The translations under genes and the position numbers were made by a program. From contig SWBL01000087.1 of NCBI GenBank assembly GCA_024195585.1, forward strand, positions 62,001 to 126,000: DNA of 64,000 nucleotides, written 5' to 3'. The DNA comes from Aureobasidium sp. EXF-3400. Lineage: Eukaryota; Ascomycota; Dothideomycetes; Dothideales; Saccotheciaceae. Positions 21,401 through 33,377 of this stretch are shown piece by piece; within the stretch, counting starts at the first letter, position 1; each line of letters opens with the position of its first letter. The notes under the pieces were generated by a model that saw only the letters and a list, made by a program, of their open reading frames with translations, ran no database searches and had not been told where the DNA came from.

Positions 21401-24400
21401 CTGGAAGAGATTTGAGGACATCCTGGGACGAGAAACGTTCGCTAGGAGCTCTCTTGGATAGAGACATGAGATGCATATCACCAAATCCGTCCATAGTGTC
21501 AGTCGGGTACTGTTGTAGAAGCTCGCCTTCAAGGTGGAGTGGCAGGGTGCGAATGATTGAAGCTGGCTCAACTTCCTTATGGTCGAGACCTAAGTCTTTG
21601 CACAGAACTTCAATCTCAAACTTGAGATTGAGTTTGAGCTCAGCATAATCGTAAAGCTCGACCAGGAAGCTGATCAATTCCATCAACCACGGTTGTGGGG
21701 GTCTGAACACCTTGGAGTCCTTGGCCTGAGAAAGAACCTTGCAAGTGAAAGGGATAGCGATAAGCAGACGCTGGGTTTGGTGAGCCTCAATCAGAAGGTC
21801 CTTGAATGAAAGGTTGCGGTGCAGGATGGGTTGATCGCGAGCCAGAGTAAGCATTCCTAACCAAGCGGCAAGGTTCTTCAAGTTAGTACGATCTTGAGAA
21901 TTGTTCATCGTCGCTTCAGCATTCAGGATTCTGGACACACTGCTGTACGTCTCCCGCAACACCTCTGCATACAAGATCCTCTCGTCAAACATGGTCAGAA
22001 TCTGCAGATAGAGACTCTGGAAGTTTGGCTGTGCTTTGGCGAGATCCTCGACAAGATAATTGGCAAACCACTGATGGTGACGTTCTTCCAGAGCAGATTG
22101 CAGATCCTGGAACTTCTCCTCGATGTTGTGCTTTGACACGTTGTTGAGGACGAACATAACCTTGTCTGAGGTTTCCTCGTCAGGCTCCTCGTAGATTTCG
22201 GGTCTGAGCGGCGCCTCGACATGGATGCTGCGGAACGGAGGATATTGTGACTCGAGGACAAAATCTTCCAGATTGCCATTTGGAAGCGAAAGCTCGGGCT
22301 GCAAGTCACCACCACTACGCATATCAAGGCCAGGCTGACGGCGCACAACTTCCTCGGCCTTGGTCCAGACTTCTGTGCCGCGCAGATGGGGGATTGCGAT
22401 CAGACGGGTACAGAAGCTCGGCCATTCCTCAAGGCGGTTGATGAAATGAAGCAAAGCTTGAAGACCAAACTTGTACATGGAATCCTCTGGAGCATATTCG
22501 GCAACAGCATCCAGAACCATGAACAAAGCAACACCGAGGGTAACGCGGGAGGAGAGCACGCCGAAGTTGATGATACCACCAAACAGAACAGCAGTCGTGG
22601 CCAGAGCTTCCAAGGGGTATTCACCAAAGCAATTGTACTCGTCGAAGAGGCCGTGAATCATGCAAGCGAAGAGATCCTGGTCGGCAGGGTCCTCGGACTC
22701 CTTAAGATGTTGAAGACGCTCAATCATACCTCTCGGATCCACTTCGTTGCTGTACATCATCTTATATTGTTCTTGCATCTTGGCATCGGCGTCTTCGGAG
22801 AGAGCGTTACCGTTCTCGCCATTAGCATCGATCACATGGTCAAACTTGTAGCCATAATTAATCAGACGAGGATAAACCTGGAGGCAGACGCGTTGTATGG
22901 CACCAATCTCCTCGTCACTGAGATGTCCATGGATGACATTGAGCAAAGCGTAGACAGTCTTGACCTTGAGAGGCACAACCTGATGTGGGTGATCGCGTTG
23001 AACCGATTGTTCGTCTTCGGCTTTGATTCTCAAGAATGTGACAACGGCTCCAGCAAGCTGTTGGGGCGATATCTCGAGATGACCCTGGGCCCAAACTTCC
23101 AGATCGACTTCTCCTTGACCATGTCCACACGCAGCAAGATCCAGTCCGAACTCGTTTGTGATGAGAAGGAGAGTATCTGTCCATGCATGTTGACGAGCGT
23201 GTTCGAAGATGATAGCTAGTAAGGTTGGGTCGGCATTGTAAGCTTCAACCAGTTTGCTAGCCAACCAAGATTTGTCGTGCTTCCAGAGGGCATGCAGGAC
23301 GAAGTCATAGTTAGGGAGAGATTTGTGGAAGAACGGACGGAAGAGCTGATTAAGCGCCATTTCCTGAAGTGCTGCCCACGGTTTCTCACAAGCAGACGCA
23401 GCACACACGAAGATATCCGTATTGGCGTTAATAACGATTTCCGGGATTCCAAGGTTTTGCGCCTGGTTATATGCATCCTGTGATTGGAAGATGACATGGA
23501 AAAGGAATTTTGTAGCTTCCAGGGACACCATTGGGTGGCTCACAGCCTTCTGCGCATAGGCCTTGACTTCTTCAGAGGCATCAGCAAATTCGTCCATAGA
23601 GAAGGCGGCACGCAGACGGGGGATCTGAGAGGCGTCCAACTCCTGAGGCGAGCAAGACAGGAAGGCGGTGACAAACGATAGCTGAGCGTTGGTCGAGAGC
23701 CACGAACCGCCCCACAAACACTGAATGTCGAAAGTGTCGGTCTCGCGGGCAATAGGGAGCAAGGCATTGTAGAGAGCCAGGAACTGCGATTTGGTGATGC
23801 GCATAGGTGCCATGTCGAATGCCTTCACAACGGCATACCAATCAATGTTTTGTGCCTGGGGGTGCTGGCGGACGGCGGAGACGAAGACGCCGATATCGTA
23901 AGACTCGTCAGAGAGGAGCATATACGCCAGTGCCACAGCGACCAACTGCGGCGAAATTTGGTCGACTCTAGCCAGAACATCTTTGCAGCTGTCGACTGAG
24001 GATGTGGCCCTGGGACCCTCCCTCTGTACGGGGCGAACGAGGGTGGTATTGGTAGGGATCAGATCCATGAAGGCAATGAAAGCGCTAACTTCGCTCGAGG
24101 GGTAGGTACGAAGTTTTACGAAGCGTTCGTTTAAGCTGCCAAGGAGGTGCTCCTGGGCATCTTTATTCCATTGCCGTGGGGGGTCGAGAATCAGACGGAA
24201 GAGGATGCTGGATAGGAAGGAGGAGCTGATATCGTCCGCGGTGGGATTTGCGATGGCTTCTAGAAAGGGCGAGTAGTTGTTGCTCAGTATCGCGTCAGCT
24301 AGGAGGTATATGTTAGCAACGAGACTTGGAGAATAGAGGATTTCAGGTGGATATGTGTCAGAATAAATACCCTTTGTCTTGATGTCTTGCTTCGAGACCA

Positions 24401-25242
24401 ACTTGCAGGCTAGCGCAAGGGTGACCTTCGCGGTGGGGTCTAGTCTGAAGTGATCCATGAATGTGGATAGGTCGAAGTCTTTGAAGAGGTCGCCATCGGT
24501 GTTGGTATCGAGGGCGTCGGCAATCTTTGCAGCTTGTGAAGGCATGCGTGTCAGTTTTTGCATCTCACTGACGAGCAGCGGGTAGCTCCCGCTGTCTGAT
24601 GCTGAGCGCTGTGCATTTTGGTTTTGTGAGAAGATTAGAGGAGCATTGCTCTGCAGAAGCCTCCGGAAATATGTTGTCGACACGTCCATTCCGTGCGCAT
24701 CCACCAACTGCCGTCAAGTCAGTCATGATTCACAAGACAAGCGCTGCCAATGCGACGCCTACCTTTTGTATTTTCTCGGCTTGTATCTCCCACTTCTTAT
24801 CGTCCTTTAGAGTACTGAGCAGAATGTTCAGCTGGGTAATGACCAAGCTGGTCAACTGTCCAGACGGCGCGCCCGACGATTGAGCCGAGATTGGCGAGGC
24901 CGAGACGGACTGCGGCTGTTGAGAAGCTCTTGCGAATCTCCTTCCAGCTGATTGGGGAGCTGGTGGCAGTGTCGCTGAAGTGGGTGTAGACGTGACCCCA
25001 CTTGAGATTGAGCGCTGTTGCTGCTGCTGGGTGGGCGACAGCACAGACGAGGTCGACGAAGCGGACGAGTTGCGACTAAGAATATGGCGCGTCGCCGGGG
25101 AGTTGGTCGCAGACGGAGCCTGTGTCGAGATGGGAGGGAGGCCGCGGCGCGCTGGCCTCGAGGCGCGTGAGGTCGACTGCTGGGCTTGCGAAGACTGGTT
25201 GTCGGAAAGATTTTGCGTGTGGTTGGACGAGGGGAAGCTCAT
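18456..25242 (-). CDS. NOT1: CCR4-NOT complex scaffold subunit NOT1
   Basis: Central scaffold of the CCR4-NOT deadenylase, controlling mRNA decay and transcription. Exons 25242-24763, 24707-24371 and 24298-18456 give about 2219 residues. The first 140 residues are a low-complexity Ser/Gln/Pro-rich tail (including QQQQQ). A helical N-terminal region follows. The CAF1-binding MIF4G-type region lies at about 970-1190 (NNVSKHNIEEKF, LKNLAAWLGMLTLARDQPI), the DUF3819 region at about 1255-1390 (AAQRAITEIIAPVVERSV) and the NOT1 C-terminal domain from about 1840 (FTFSWLALISHRMFVPEIM) to the end. The second intron (24370-24299, 72 nt) has no stop and keeps frame; I propose it because it has GTATTT, a GCTAAC branch point and TAG, and its removal gives TKADAILSNN. 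Without it the protein gains 24 residues. Length fits the family. Confidence 0.95.
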
Positions 25243-25707
25243 GAGTGACGACTACCCGTCCATTAGCCTCTGCTGCTCGCTGTCGAAGAGAGGGTGGTTG
25301 AAGATGGTCGATTGGTTCGAATAGGTATGTGTCGACAGCCAGCAGAAGCAACCAGCTTGGCGTCGCATGCCAAGACACCGACCATGCTAAGCTTACAACC
25401 CTGATTGCCGTTTTTCTACCATCTTGACTCTCATAACTCGAGCTCTATGGCTTCTGCTTGTATCAAAATCATTTTCAAGCAGAGAGAGTTGCATCTGCCT
25501 TGTCTAGGCAGATAGACTGGCAGTTATAACAAACTAGTGAAGCTTCAACCGAAAGCACAACTCAGTGATCAATTCTTGTCATCAAAATCTACACTGTGGG
25601 TGCCGCCCAAACAAGGACATCACCCATCCGCGCCGGACAAATCTCTCCGTCAAGAAGGGTATAAGGAAGACCAATGAGCGAAGGGCTTAAGAACAAATGA
25701 AAAACAA
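25243..25707. other. NOT1 upstream region and 3' flank of F-BAR gene
   Basis: 465 bp with no supported gene. A short frame starting near 25378 on the minus strand overlaps the NOT1 N-terminus in another phase and is rejected. Confidence 0.5.
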
Positions 25708-28701
25708 TCAAGCAGCAACCAAGTAGTTGCTAGGAACGAGTCCTCTTCTGCCATCCTTGCCAGCCACCTCGGCTTCCCACCATCCGTCATCTTGCAATCT
25801 CAACACTGCCAGAATGTCTCCCTTTGCAAAGGTCAGTTCTTCAGGAATGGCTGCCTGGTACATGTACATCGCTCGAGCTGGTACTTGTGTTAGTCTTAGG
25901 CCATGTTGATGGTATTGGGTGTAGACTTACAGAACTGGAGAATAGGTCTTCCATCCTTTGTGAATTGTCGCTGTCCAGCAGAGCTCTGGCTGCGCACCCG
26001 TGTGCTCAATTGCTGCTGCTGTGCTTGTTGTTGTTGTTGCTGCTGCTGAGGAGCGCCTCCGCGAGGCGACGATGCTGCCGCCCACCCACCTTCTGCTCCG
26101 TAATATGTGCTGGTTGGTCTTAGGGGTGCACCTTGTGATCCACGAGAGGACGGAGGGTAGCCTTGATCGCCTGCTGGAGCCAGCTGCATCGCCATAGCTG
26201 CAGGATCACCACGGCTACTCGAAGGCCTGCTGCCCGGTCCAGCCGAGCCGCGGAATTGAGGGTTCGGGCTAGCAGATCGTGGCATAGAAGATACTGGAGA
26301 GTTGCCATGAGATGCGTAAGTCGCATTGAAGCCAGGACGTTGCTGTTGCTTTATCGGGCTCGTCGATTGTGCACGTGGTCTTCCTGCCGGCATGCTACCA
26401 GGATGAGCTCCACCGTATGGGTTTGGTGAAGATGAACGGTAGCCCTGTCCTTGAGGAATGGGTTGAGATCTACGATCGTATCCTGTACTGGGACGAGGGC
26501 TTGTGGCACGTGGAGGTGCTGGTGAACTTGTGCGCAGAGGTGCTGGAGAGGCCGAGCGCATCATCTCGTTCGGATCTCCACCTCTGCTTGCTGGACGAGA
26601 GCCCATCTGAGAAGGCGTGTTTCGTGGAGGAGCATTGAACATATCCCTCTTCTGAGTCATGTAGCTGGCTGTCGTCTGTTGCATCTGCTTGCTCGTAAAC
26701 GCCGGCTGTGGTGCACCAAGTCGCCTCGTCGGTTGGTCGTACGATGGTGGTGGAGTACCTCGCTGAGCGGCGCGGGCATCCGAGTTTGCAATCATAGGCG
26801 AGGGAGATGCTCTGCCAGCGCCAGGAGCGGGAGTAGGAATACCAGCATAGCGATCTGCCGAGACACGAGTCGAGGCTTGCTTTGTAACACCCTTCAACTC
26901 GGCCAGAGCTTGAGCGATGGGATCAAGCTCTCCACTAGGCTCCTCTGTAGCGACTGGTCTCTTGCGAGCATCCGGTGTTGCGACATCGAAGACATTGTTA
27001 CCAATGTTGAGCTGGAAGTTTGCGCGAGGATCGACAGGTTCCGGGTCAGGACTAGGCAAAGGGTCATTACCAAAACCGACATTCTTGGCTTCACGTCCAA
27101 AGGGACGAGCTGGAGAAGATGCGGTCTGTGGCCTGGCAGCTGGACCCCAAGTGTTTCGCTGAGCCGGAGCATTCGAGATTGAGGCAGGAACAGCATTTTC
27201 GTGCTTGCTTTTGCGACGTCCGAATGGGCTGTGGTTCTGGAAGAAGCCACTTCGTCTCTTTTGCAGCGTCTTGTCCTCCTGCTGACTGCTGGTAGACACT
27301 GTGGATCCGTTGAGCTTCATGGGAGAAGTAGGAGGCTCGATGCTCGAGAAAGAGTTTGCGTTCGAGATTTCACTATGCGAGTCGTCCTCCGGGCGTGTAG
27401 GACTAGGGATGGAACTGCGGTCCGATGGAGGACCAAGCCTGCAGAATTGGGTCATACCATCCATGGGGTACTCATTGTGAGGCACCTTGGGGAAGTCTTG
27501 GTAAGCATTAACTGGTGCAGCTTGTTGGCTGGAGCGACGTGGTGGCTGAGCAACGACTGCAGATTGCTGGGATCTTTGAGACCTTTCAGAATTGACCGAT
27601 GAGCCGAGGGCCATCTCCTGAGCGAGAGTGGAAGCGGGATCATGGTGGGAAGAATAGGTTGAAGGTTGCGGTGAGGATGAACGGAAAGCAGGGTTCATGG
27701 TCCTTTGGAACTGAGCGACCGAGTAGTTGGCATCATCCGAGACATCAGAGGCATTGTCATTGATATCGCCACGACAGAAGTTGATGTACTTGGGTGGATC
27801 AGGGATCTCCTGGCCTGTGCCGCTGTCCTTGATGAAAGAGGCAATATCCTTCTCGACATCGCAGTCCTCCAGAGACAGGCGGATCTTCTCACAAGAGGCG
27901 TCATCACTGACGCAGACTGTGGAAGAAATGTTGGCAAAACTCCACAGACTACTCTTTGTGAAGTCAAGGCGTTCCTCCTCAAGGTCCTGGAACTTGTCGC
28001 AGGCGGCCTTCCATTCGCGGTTCCAGCGGGCAGTCGTCTCTTCAAGCACCTTTACAGCTTGCTCGTACTCGCTGCTGGTGGCCGACATCTGGATCTGAGT
28101 CTTTTCCAGCTTGGCCTTGTTCTTGCGCTCCTCCTGGCCCATGACCATGTGACCTTGAGCAAGGTAACCTTTGATCTTCAGACAGTCTTGTTCATAACGG
28201 TCACGAGCCTTGTTGACGGTATGTGTTTGTTGTGTCTTAGTCTTGAGCAATTTCTCGATACCGTTCTGAATGATCTTGCGGCGCTCCTTGATTCCGCCAG
28301 AGAAGGTAGAGAGAGGCTCTTCAAGCTCGCCCTTCATCTGTTGTGCGATGTGTTGGTGAGACTTGCCCATGGCCTCCAATTCTCCACGGACGACATCCAT
28401 GGACATGCGCAAGGTGCCGGCCTCGGAGGAGCCCAGTGGTTTCCGAGCGAGGTTCAAAATTTTACGAGAGTACTCCTCTTCGATGGCAGCTCGTTGAGTG
28501 TAGAAAGACTTGAGTTCGTCGCTGGTGATTTTGGCATTGTGCATACGTTCAAGCAAAGGGTCGACGCCGGCGTCTTCCTTGCCCCAGAAGTTGTTTGCGA
28601 CTGGGTATGGAATCAGTCTTGATCATGAGTATGCTGGTCGAGATGGACTTACAAGAGAGTGACACACTGGGTGCCATCTCGGAAGCTGGTGTCGCCGACA
28701 T
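25708..28701 (-). CDS. F-BAR and SH3 domain protein, Cdc15/Imp2-like
   Basis: Membrane-curving scaffold of the cytokinetic actin ring and septation sites. Exons 28701-28653, 28600-25931 and 25877-25708 encode 962 residues. After the first intron the N-terminus reads SFANNFWGKEDAGVDPLLERM, the classic start of a Cdc15-type F-BAR domain, which runs to about residue 300 with coiled-coil helices (SFYTQRAAIEEEYSRKILNL). A disordered Ser/Pro/Arg-rich centre of about 600 residues follows, ending in a polyglutamine tract coded near 26010-26050. The SH3 domain is restored only by splicing out 25930-25878: ARAMYMYQAA..ELTFAKGD.., then DDGWWEAEV and GLVPSNYLVAA at the end. S. pombe Cdc15 has 927 residues. 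Regulation by phosphorylation of the central region is known for the family; many SP and TP sites are seen here. Confidence 0.93.
26009..26051 (-). repeat. Polyglutamine-coding CAG/CAA tract in the F-BAR gene
   Basis: On the minus strand this region codes an interrupted run of glutamines (two blocks split by Ala) between the disordered region and the SH3 domain. Mixed CAA and CAG codons make it less prone to slippage than a pure repeat. Confidence 0.8.
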
Positions 28702-29632
28702 GGCGCCTGGTTGTGTTGGTCGAGATGCTCAGCGAATGTGATGAGTGACTCTGTGCGTAGTCCTTTGGTCTTCGAATCACGCGATGTTCTGGCTACAAGA
28801 TTGTATGGCAGCGAGGTAGACAGATGGTATCTGGGATGGACAAACGTGGGTGCATTTGGCTAGTTCGATTGTTGTCATCCAAGACCTGCACGCCGTCGAC
28901 ACAGCAACCAGAATCGTCATCCTCTTAGCGAGCGTTGCGCTTTGGCCGAACTCATCTTGTCCCATCCGGCAACCATCCCATCTTGTCTCAACTGCTTTGT
29001 CTTCAGTCATCCACCCTGCTTTCCTGTCTTGTCTGGATGGCGAGCTTGATCAGATTGCGTTCTTGACAGTATCTCTGGAAGGCTTTGTCTCATCTGTCTC
29101 CACTCTCGGCATTGGACGCGGCCGTTCTCTACCAAACCCCGGCCTCGGCTCTTGCTAGTTGGCTCGTGCTTGCCGATCTGCCGTCCTCAGTCTGTCCCGA
29201 ATGACGACCTTCCAACTTTCAACACTCTGCTCTGCTCACCGTCTCCTTTTGTGGCCGCCTGTCAGCCGACATGGTCACTCAATAGGGCTGATTAGTACTG
29301 TAGCTGCCATGAAAGGCTACCAAGACTGTTGAGTTTCGTCTCGCCCTTGACTTCTCACGCCATGATGGTTGAGAGGCCCAAGTCCTCCAAACCCTTTGCC
29401 ATGCTCTACTGGCTCGTGATCTTTCAGCCTACAACTAAGCTTCGACAGACCCTTAGATTTGAGCAAGAATGATCACCTATCTAGACTTGTATTCTTGGCC
29501 ATTCAACGTTTCTGTGATACTCATCATGGATAGGCCTAATCTATACATGAACACAATACCGTAGGTGGCCTTGCAGCGGCTTGTCACTCATACGCAGATC
29601 GATCCAGGCCACCTCGAATAACACCAATATAC
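28702..29632. other. Divergent intergenic region of F-BAR and RBR ligase genes
   Basis: 931 bp holding both promoters. Minus-strand 28777-29010 and plus-strand 28850-29158 are open but show no family features and overlap each other antisense. I see no supported gene. Confidence 0.5.
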
Positions 29633-30793
29633 ATGGGTCATCGTCACTCTCAGCCAGTGGCTCTTAGCAGTAATGCTCGCGACGCGGACAATGCCAGACG
29701 CAATGCTATGCTAAGACGACTTGGCCGTCAACAGAAAGCAGAGATGGTTTCATTGGTTGGCGGGAACATCAATCGACTGACCTCAAGCTCCGAATACCAC
29801 CTTGCACCTGAACGACCTATGGGCGTCGACCAACCGACATCGAGTACTGCCGACCACAAAGCACCCAATCTGGCACATGAAAATCTCCAGAGACTGCTTT
29901 TGGAAGAAGATGAACTACTCGCAGCGCAAATAGCCGGCGACTACGATATGGCTTTACATTTACAGGAAGAGGAAGACCGTAGGCAAGTTGCGGAATCGCA
30001 AGCCTTGACTAGAGATTGTGCAGTGTGCTGCGAATCCTTACATGCTCTTGAGTTTCCCGTCAGTCCGCCATCGAGCCGATGCACGCACCTCGCCGAAGTT
30101 TGTTCTTCATGTCTACAACAATGGGTCGCTACAAAGATAGATTCGAACGCGCGAACAACAATCGATTGCCCACAGTGTACCACAATTTTGAGCCATGAGG
30201 ACGTCCGCCGCGCTTGCGACCCCGACCCCGAGACTTTTGCCAGATACGACAGATTTGCTACGCTGGCCATCATCGACGACTTGCGTGATTTTCACTGGTG
30301 TCTACGTGTCGGTTGTACTGGAGGTCAAGAACAAGTCGGGGGCATTCTGGGATATATGAAATGCCACTCTTGCAACTACGAGCAATGTCTACAGCACAAA
30401 ACGGAGTGGCACCATGGCGAAAGTTGCAGGCAATACGATGCACGCCTTCGGGACCAAGCCGGGAAGCAGAACCATGAGCAAGAGGAACGTGAAACCGCAA
30501 GACTCATGGCCCAACAACAAGCCAGCACTGTCTGGAGGAAATGTCCGAAATGCCAAGTCTTAATTGAGAAGACTGATGGATGCGATCAGATGAAATGTCG
30601 GGCAAGTACCATGATGTGAGTATGCATCTGGGGATGTTGACTAATGAAATGACAGGCGACAAATTGTAAACAAATATTCTGCTGGGTATGCCTGGCGAAA
30701 TGGGAGGATATGTTGAAACACAAGGAGAAGGCTCACGCTGTTAGCTGCAAGTACAGGACGAGCGAGAGATATCCATATGGCTATAACCGCTAG
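29633..30793 (+). CDS. RBR-type E3 ubiquitin ligase (RING1-IBR-RING2)
   Basis: RING/HECT-hybrid ubiquitin ligase that passes ubiquitin through a RING2 cysteine. Exons 29633-30601 and 30656-30793 give 368 residues. RING1 begins at CAVCCESL (about residue 129) and ends at DCPQC. The IBR follows (WCLRVGCTGG, MKCHSCNYEQC). RING2 starts at KCPKCQVLIEKTDGCDQMKC; the first Cys of GCDQMKC is the expected thioester residue. The intron 30602-30655 has a GC donor (GCAAGT) instead of GT: only this junction gives C-x4-C-x4-C-x4-C-x2-C, the parkin/HHARI-like RING2 spacing (ending FCWVC). The nearby GT donor would lose the last cysteines and stop early. An acidic helical segment (LEEDELLAAQIAGDYDMALH) near residue 90-110 could be a ubiquitin-interacting element. 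Substrates are unknown. Confidence 0.88.
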
Positions 30794-31337
30794 CCAACGA
30801 AACATGCACTTTGCAATGGAGAGTTGTAAGGATTTTATCTAGATGCAGCTTTTGTGACCAAGGTACAGATATATCTCTTTCTTGTGGACACTACCTCGCT
30901 TTCAATATCATTGTAACTTCCCCGATGAAGTTCTAATGTTCGATGCTTTCCGGACGACGCCTGGAAGTCGGGCACGCGACCTCGCTGTAAAGACATTTCT
31001 ATGGAACTCAAGAGTTCACCTTAGGCAAGCTTGTTGTTTCCATGATCACACTTCGGAGAGTATTACAGACCAACAGAACCTCTAGCAGACTGCTGTGACT
31101 CGATGAGAAGAGCGAGCTGGTCTGTGTGGCCGTCGTGTCCGCTAGACGGAGGGCAAGTTTAGGCGAGGCCAGCTGCCCCAGATTATGACCCCTTCACGAT
31201 TCGGCGGTGCAGCATTGAACTTAAGCTCTCGACCCAGACACTAGGTACTGACAATAGGCAGACACTTTCGAAGTGGACGTTCAAAGAGACGAGTCTGAGC
31301 AGATGCCTTCGTGACGCATCACCTCACAAGAGTCCAA
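30794..31337. other. Intergenic region: RBR 3' flank and ERD2 promoter
   Basis: 544 bp between two plus-strand genes. Frame 30882-31085 has no recognisable features. The last 150 bp before the ERD2 start are GC-richer, as expected of a promoter. Confidence 0.45.
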
Positions 31338-32519
31338 ATGTTGCTCAATCCCTTCCGCATTCTCGGCGACGTCAGCCATACCGTCTCCAAGTGTATCCTG
31401 ATATGGTCTATACACACCAACAAGAGCGCTGAGGGTGCGTGGCCTCTTCTTACTGTTGCCGGTGCCCATTTCTAACCATGTTCGTCTAGGCGTGTCCCTC
31501 ATTACGCAAGCGCTGTACTGTGTCGTCTTCATCGTACGCTATCTGGACCTATTCAGCATTCCCCATAGCTTCCTGGGCTTCTGGAACTTTACTTTAAAGA
31601 TTTTCTATATCTCCACGTCGCTATATATCGTCTTTCTTATGACGAGAGTCTATGCCCGTACGAGGGAACGCGAAAAAGCATGGAAGATGGGACTTTGGAG
31701 TCTGGTGGGATCGGTCGTGTGCGCTCCTGTCGTGGCCGCCATCTTCATGCAAAAGAAGCCATTTACCCAGAGTGGCGCTTTCGAGGTCGGTATTACCTAC
31801 TTGAAGAATGTTGCAAGCAGTCATGTTGACAACCAGGCCAGATTCCCTATACCTTCACGCTTATCCTCGAATCGCTCTGCATCCTTCCGCAGTTGCTCCT
31901 TCTCCGCCAAACCTCTGTCCCGACTGTCATTGACAGCTTCTATCTCGCTACTCTCGGTTCATATCGTGCCTTTTACATTCTCAACTGGATTCTTCGCAGC
32001 TTTACCGAAGACCGCCATCAAGACATCTTCCCCGTAAGCTTCACATTCGGCGTGATTCAGACTCTGTTCTACTTGGACTTCGCTTGGGTATATTGGACAA
32101 GACAGCGCGTCAAGCTGCGATATGGCGGTATTGTGGACGGCGACGATATCAGCAGGGGCTGGTTGATCAACAAGATCATTGGACGAAAAGGAAACACCGG
32201 CCACGACGACGACGATGATGACGATGATGCTGCCCTAGCCGGCCAAGAAGAAGGCATTATTCGTCCAGCTGCCAACAGCCATCGCGCTTGGGGCCCAAGA
32301 GGCATCTCTGTATCTGCAGACGATGGAACTCACGAAGCCGAGCACACTCGTTTGGCTGATCCAGCGGCTTTTGAGGACGACTACGAGGATGATGCGGTTG
32401 TGGTAAGCCCTGCAGTGTCAGAGGTAGATCGAGCTTCCATCAAGGCCAGAGAGGAAAGCACAGCTGAGCAGGCCGGCATCAGTGATGGTATCGAGTGGCG
32501 CGATGATCATCATAGTTGA
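31338..32519 (+). CDS. ERD2: ER lumen protein retaining receptor (KDEL/HDEL receptor) with long acidic tail
   Basis: Seven-TM receptor that returns HDEL-type proteins from Golgi to ER. Exons 31338-31434, 31490-31785 and 31842-32519 give 356 residues. The core matches Erd2: FRILGDVSHTVSKCILIWSI at the N-terminus, ALYCVVFIVRYLDLF, ILESLCILPQLLLLRQT and YRAFYILNWILRSF. The usual family length is about 212-220 residues, and the core ends near RQRVKLRYGG. Some 130 further residues follow, rich in Asp/Glu, with a DDDDDDDD run at about residue 255 and an acidic, Ser-rich end. Extended forms are seen in filamentous fungi; what the tail binds is unknown. The second intron begins with the weak donor GTCGGT, chosen because it joins AFE to IPYTFTLILE in frame. 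Confidence 0.88.
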
Positions 32520-33377
32520 GGACTCCAATCTAAAAAATGCTACCTGCCCTGGCCCTTTCTCCAACCTGGCGTGAATCACCAAGACTTCACTCTTACCTGC
32601 ACTGCGGTATCTCAAGTAGGCTACTGCACTTTCCCAAACCAAAACCTCTGCCACTGGTCATTCTGGACGTCAACAAAACAATTTCACACCGAACTTTTCG
32701 ACCATCCATCATCTGTTCCTCCTTCGTGTCACTTCCTTGCTCTTGTTCCATCAACAACGTTCGGAAGAAGGAGACTCCTTACAGGCCCAGTATCACAAGT
32801 CACTCACCTTGCATTCTTCTCCATCGCTCACAGTCCTCACTACGCTCTCCGTTCCATCTTCCATAGCGGTTCATTAGCCTTCCTCCAAGCGCAATATATA
32901 TCCTCTCATCTTTCAACTTCTTCCTCCTTACATGCCTATTTCTCAAATCCAACTCGGTAAGCACGCTTCTTCTCCCAGACACATCTCGCTCTTGCCTTAC
33001 CGGATCCTTTATTTTCCTATCACTTTCGATTCCCAAAGCCTTCACAAATCACATCTTCAACCTTTACATCCCTTTTCACCTGTACCAGTCACTTGTGCTG
33101 TTGAGGATCATCTCCCAACTATCAGGCAAACACATCAACAGATTTGGCTCAAGAACTATACATTCAGCTTGAATCCTCCTCCGTCCAACTAACCTCGATC
33201 ATCAGGTTCCATCTCCAACTTTTCTATTTTTCATCTCCTGTCTCATCACTCGTCCAGCAATCTTTCATCTACATACTGTGTCTCATGACACTCCAAGCTT
33301 GACGATCTGTGCCCTTCTGTGCCAGACCGCAGCTTTCTTAAAACATTCCCTCCACACGATCTCAGGAAGTCCACAAC
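32520..33377. other. Pyrimidine-rich intergenic region and probable long 5' UTR
   Basis: 858 bp with strong CT bias on the plus strand (many ctt, tcc, cct runs) up to the start of the next gene. This resembles the pyrimidine-rich leader and promoter regions of highly expressed fungal genes. No coding features were recognised. Confidence 0.5.

Noticed and set aside
22386..23219. Plus-strand open frame of 277 codons antisense to NOT1
   Set aside because: Shadow of NOT1 codon usage on the other strand; no start context, domain or splice signals.
27705..28622. Plus-strand open frame of 305 codons antisense to the F-BAR domain
   Set aside because: It is the complement of strongly conserved F-BAR coding sequence; the predicted protein is Leu/Val-rich without any domain.
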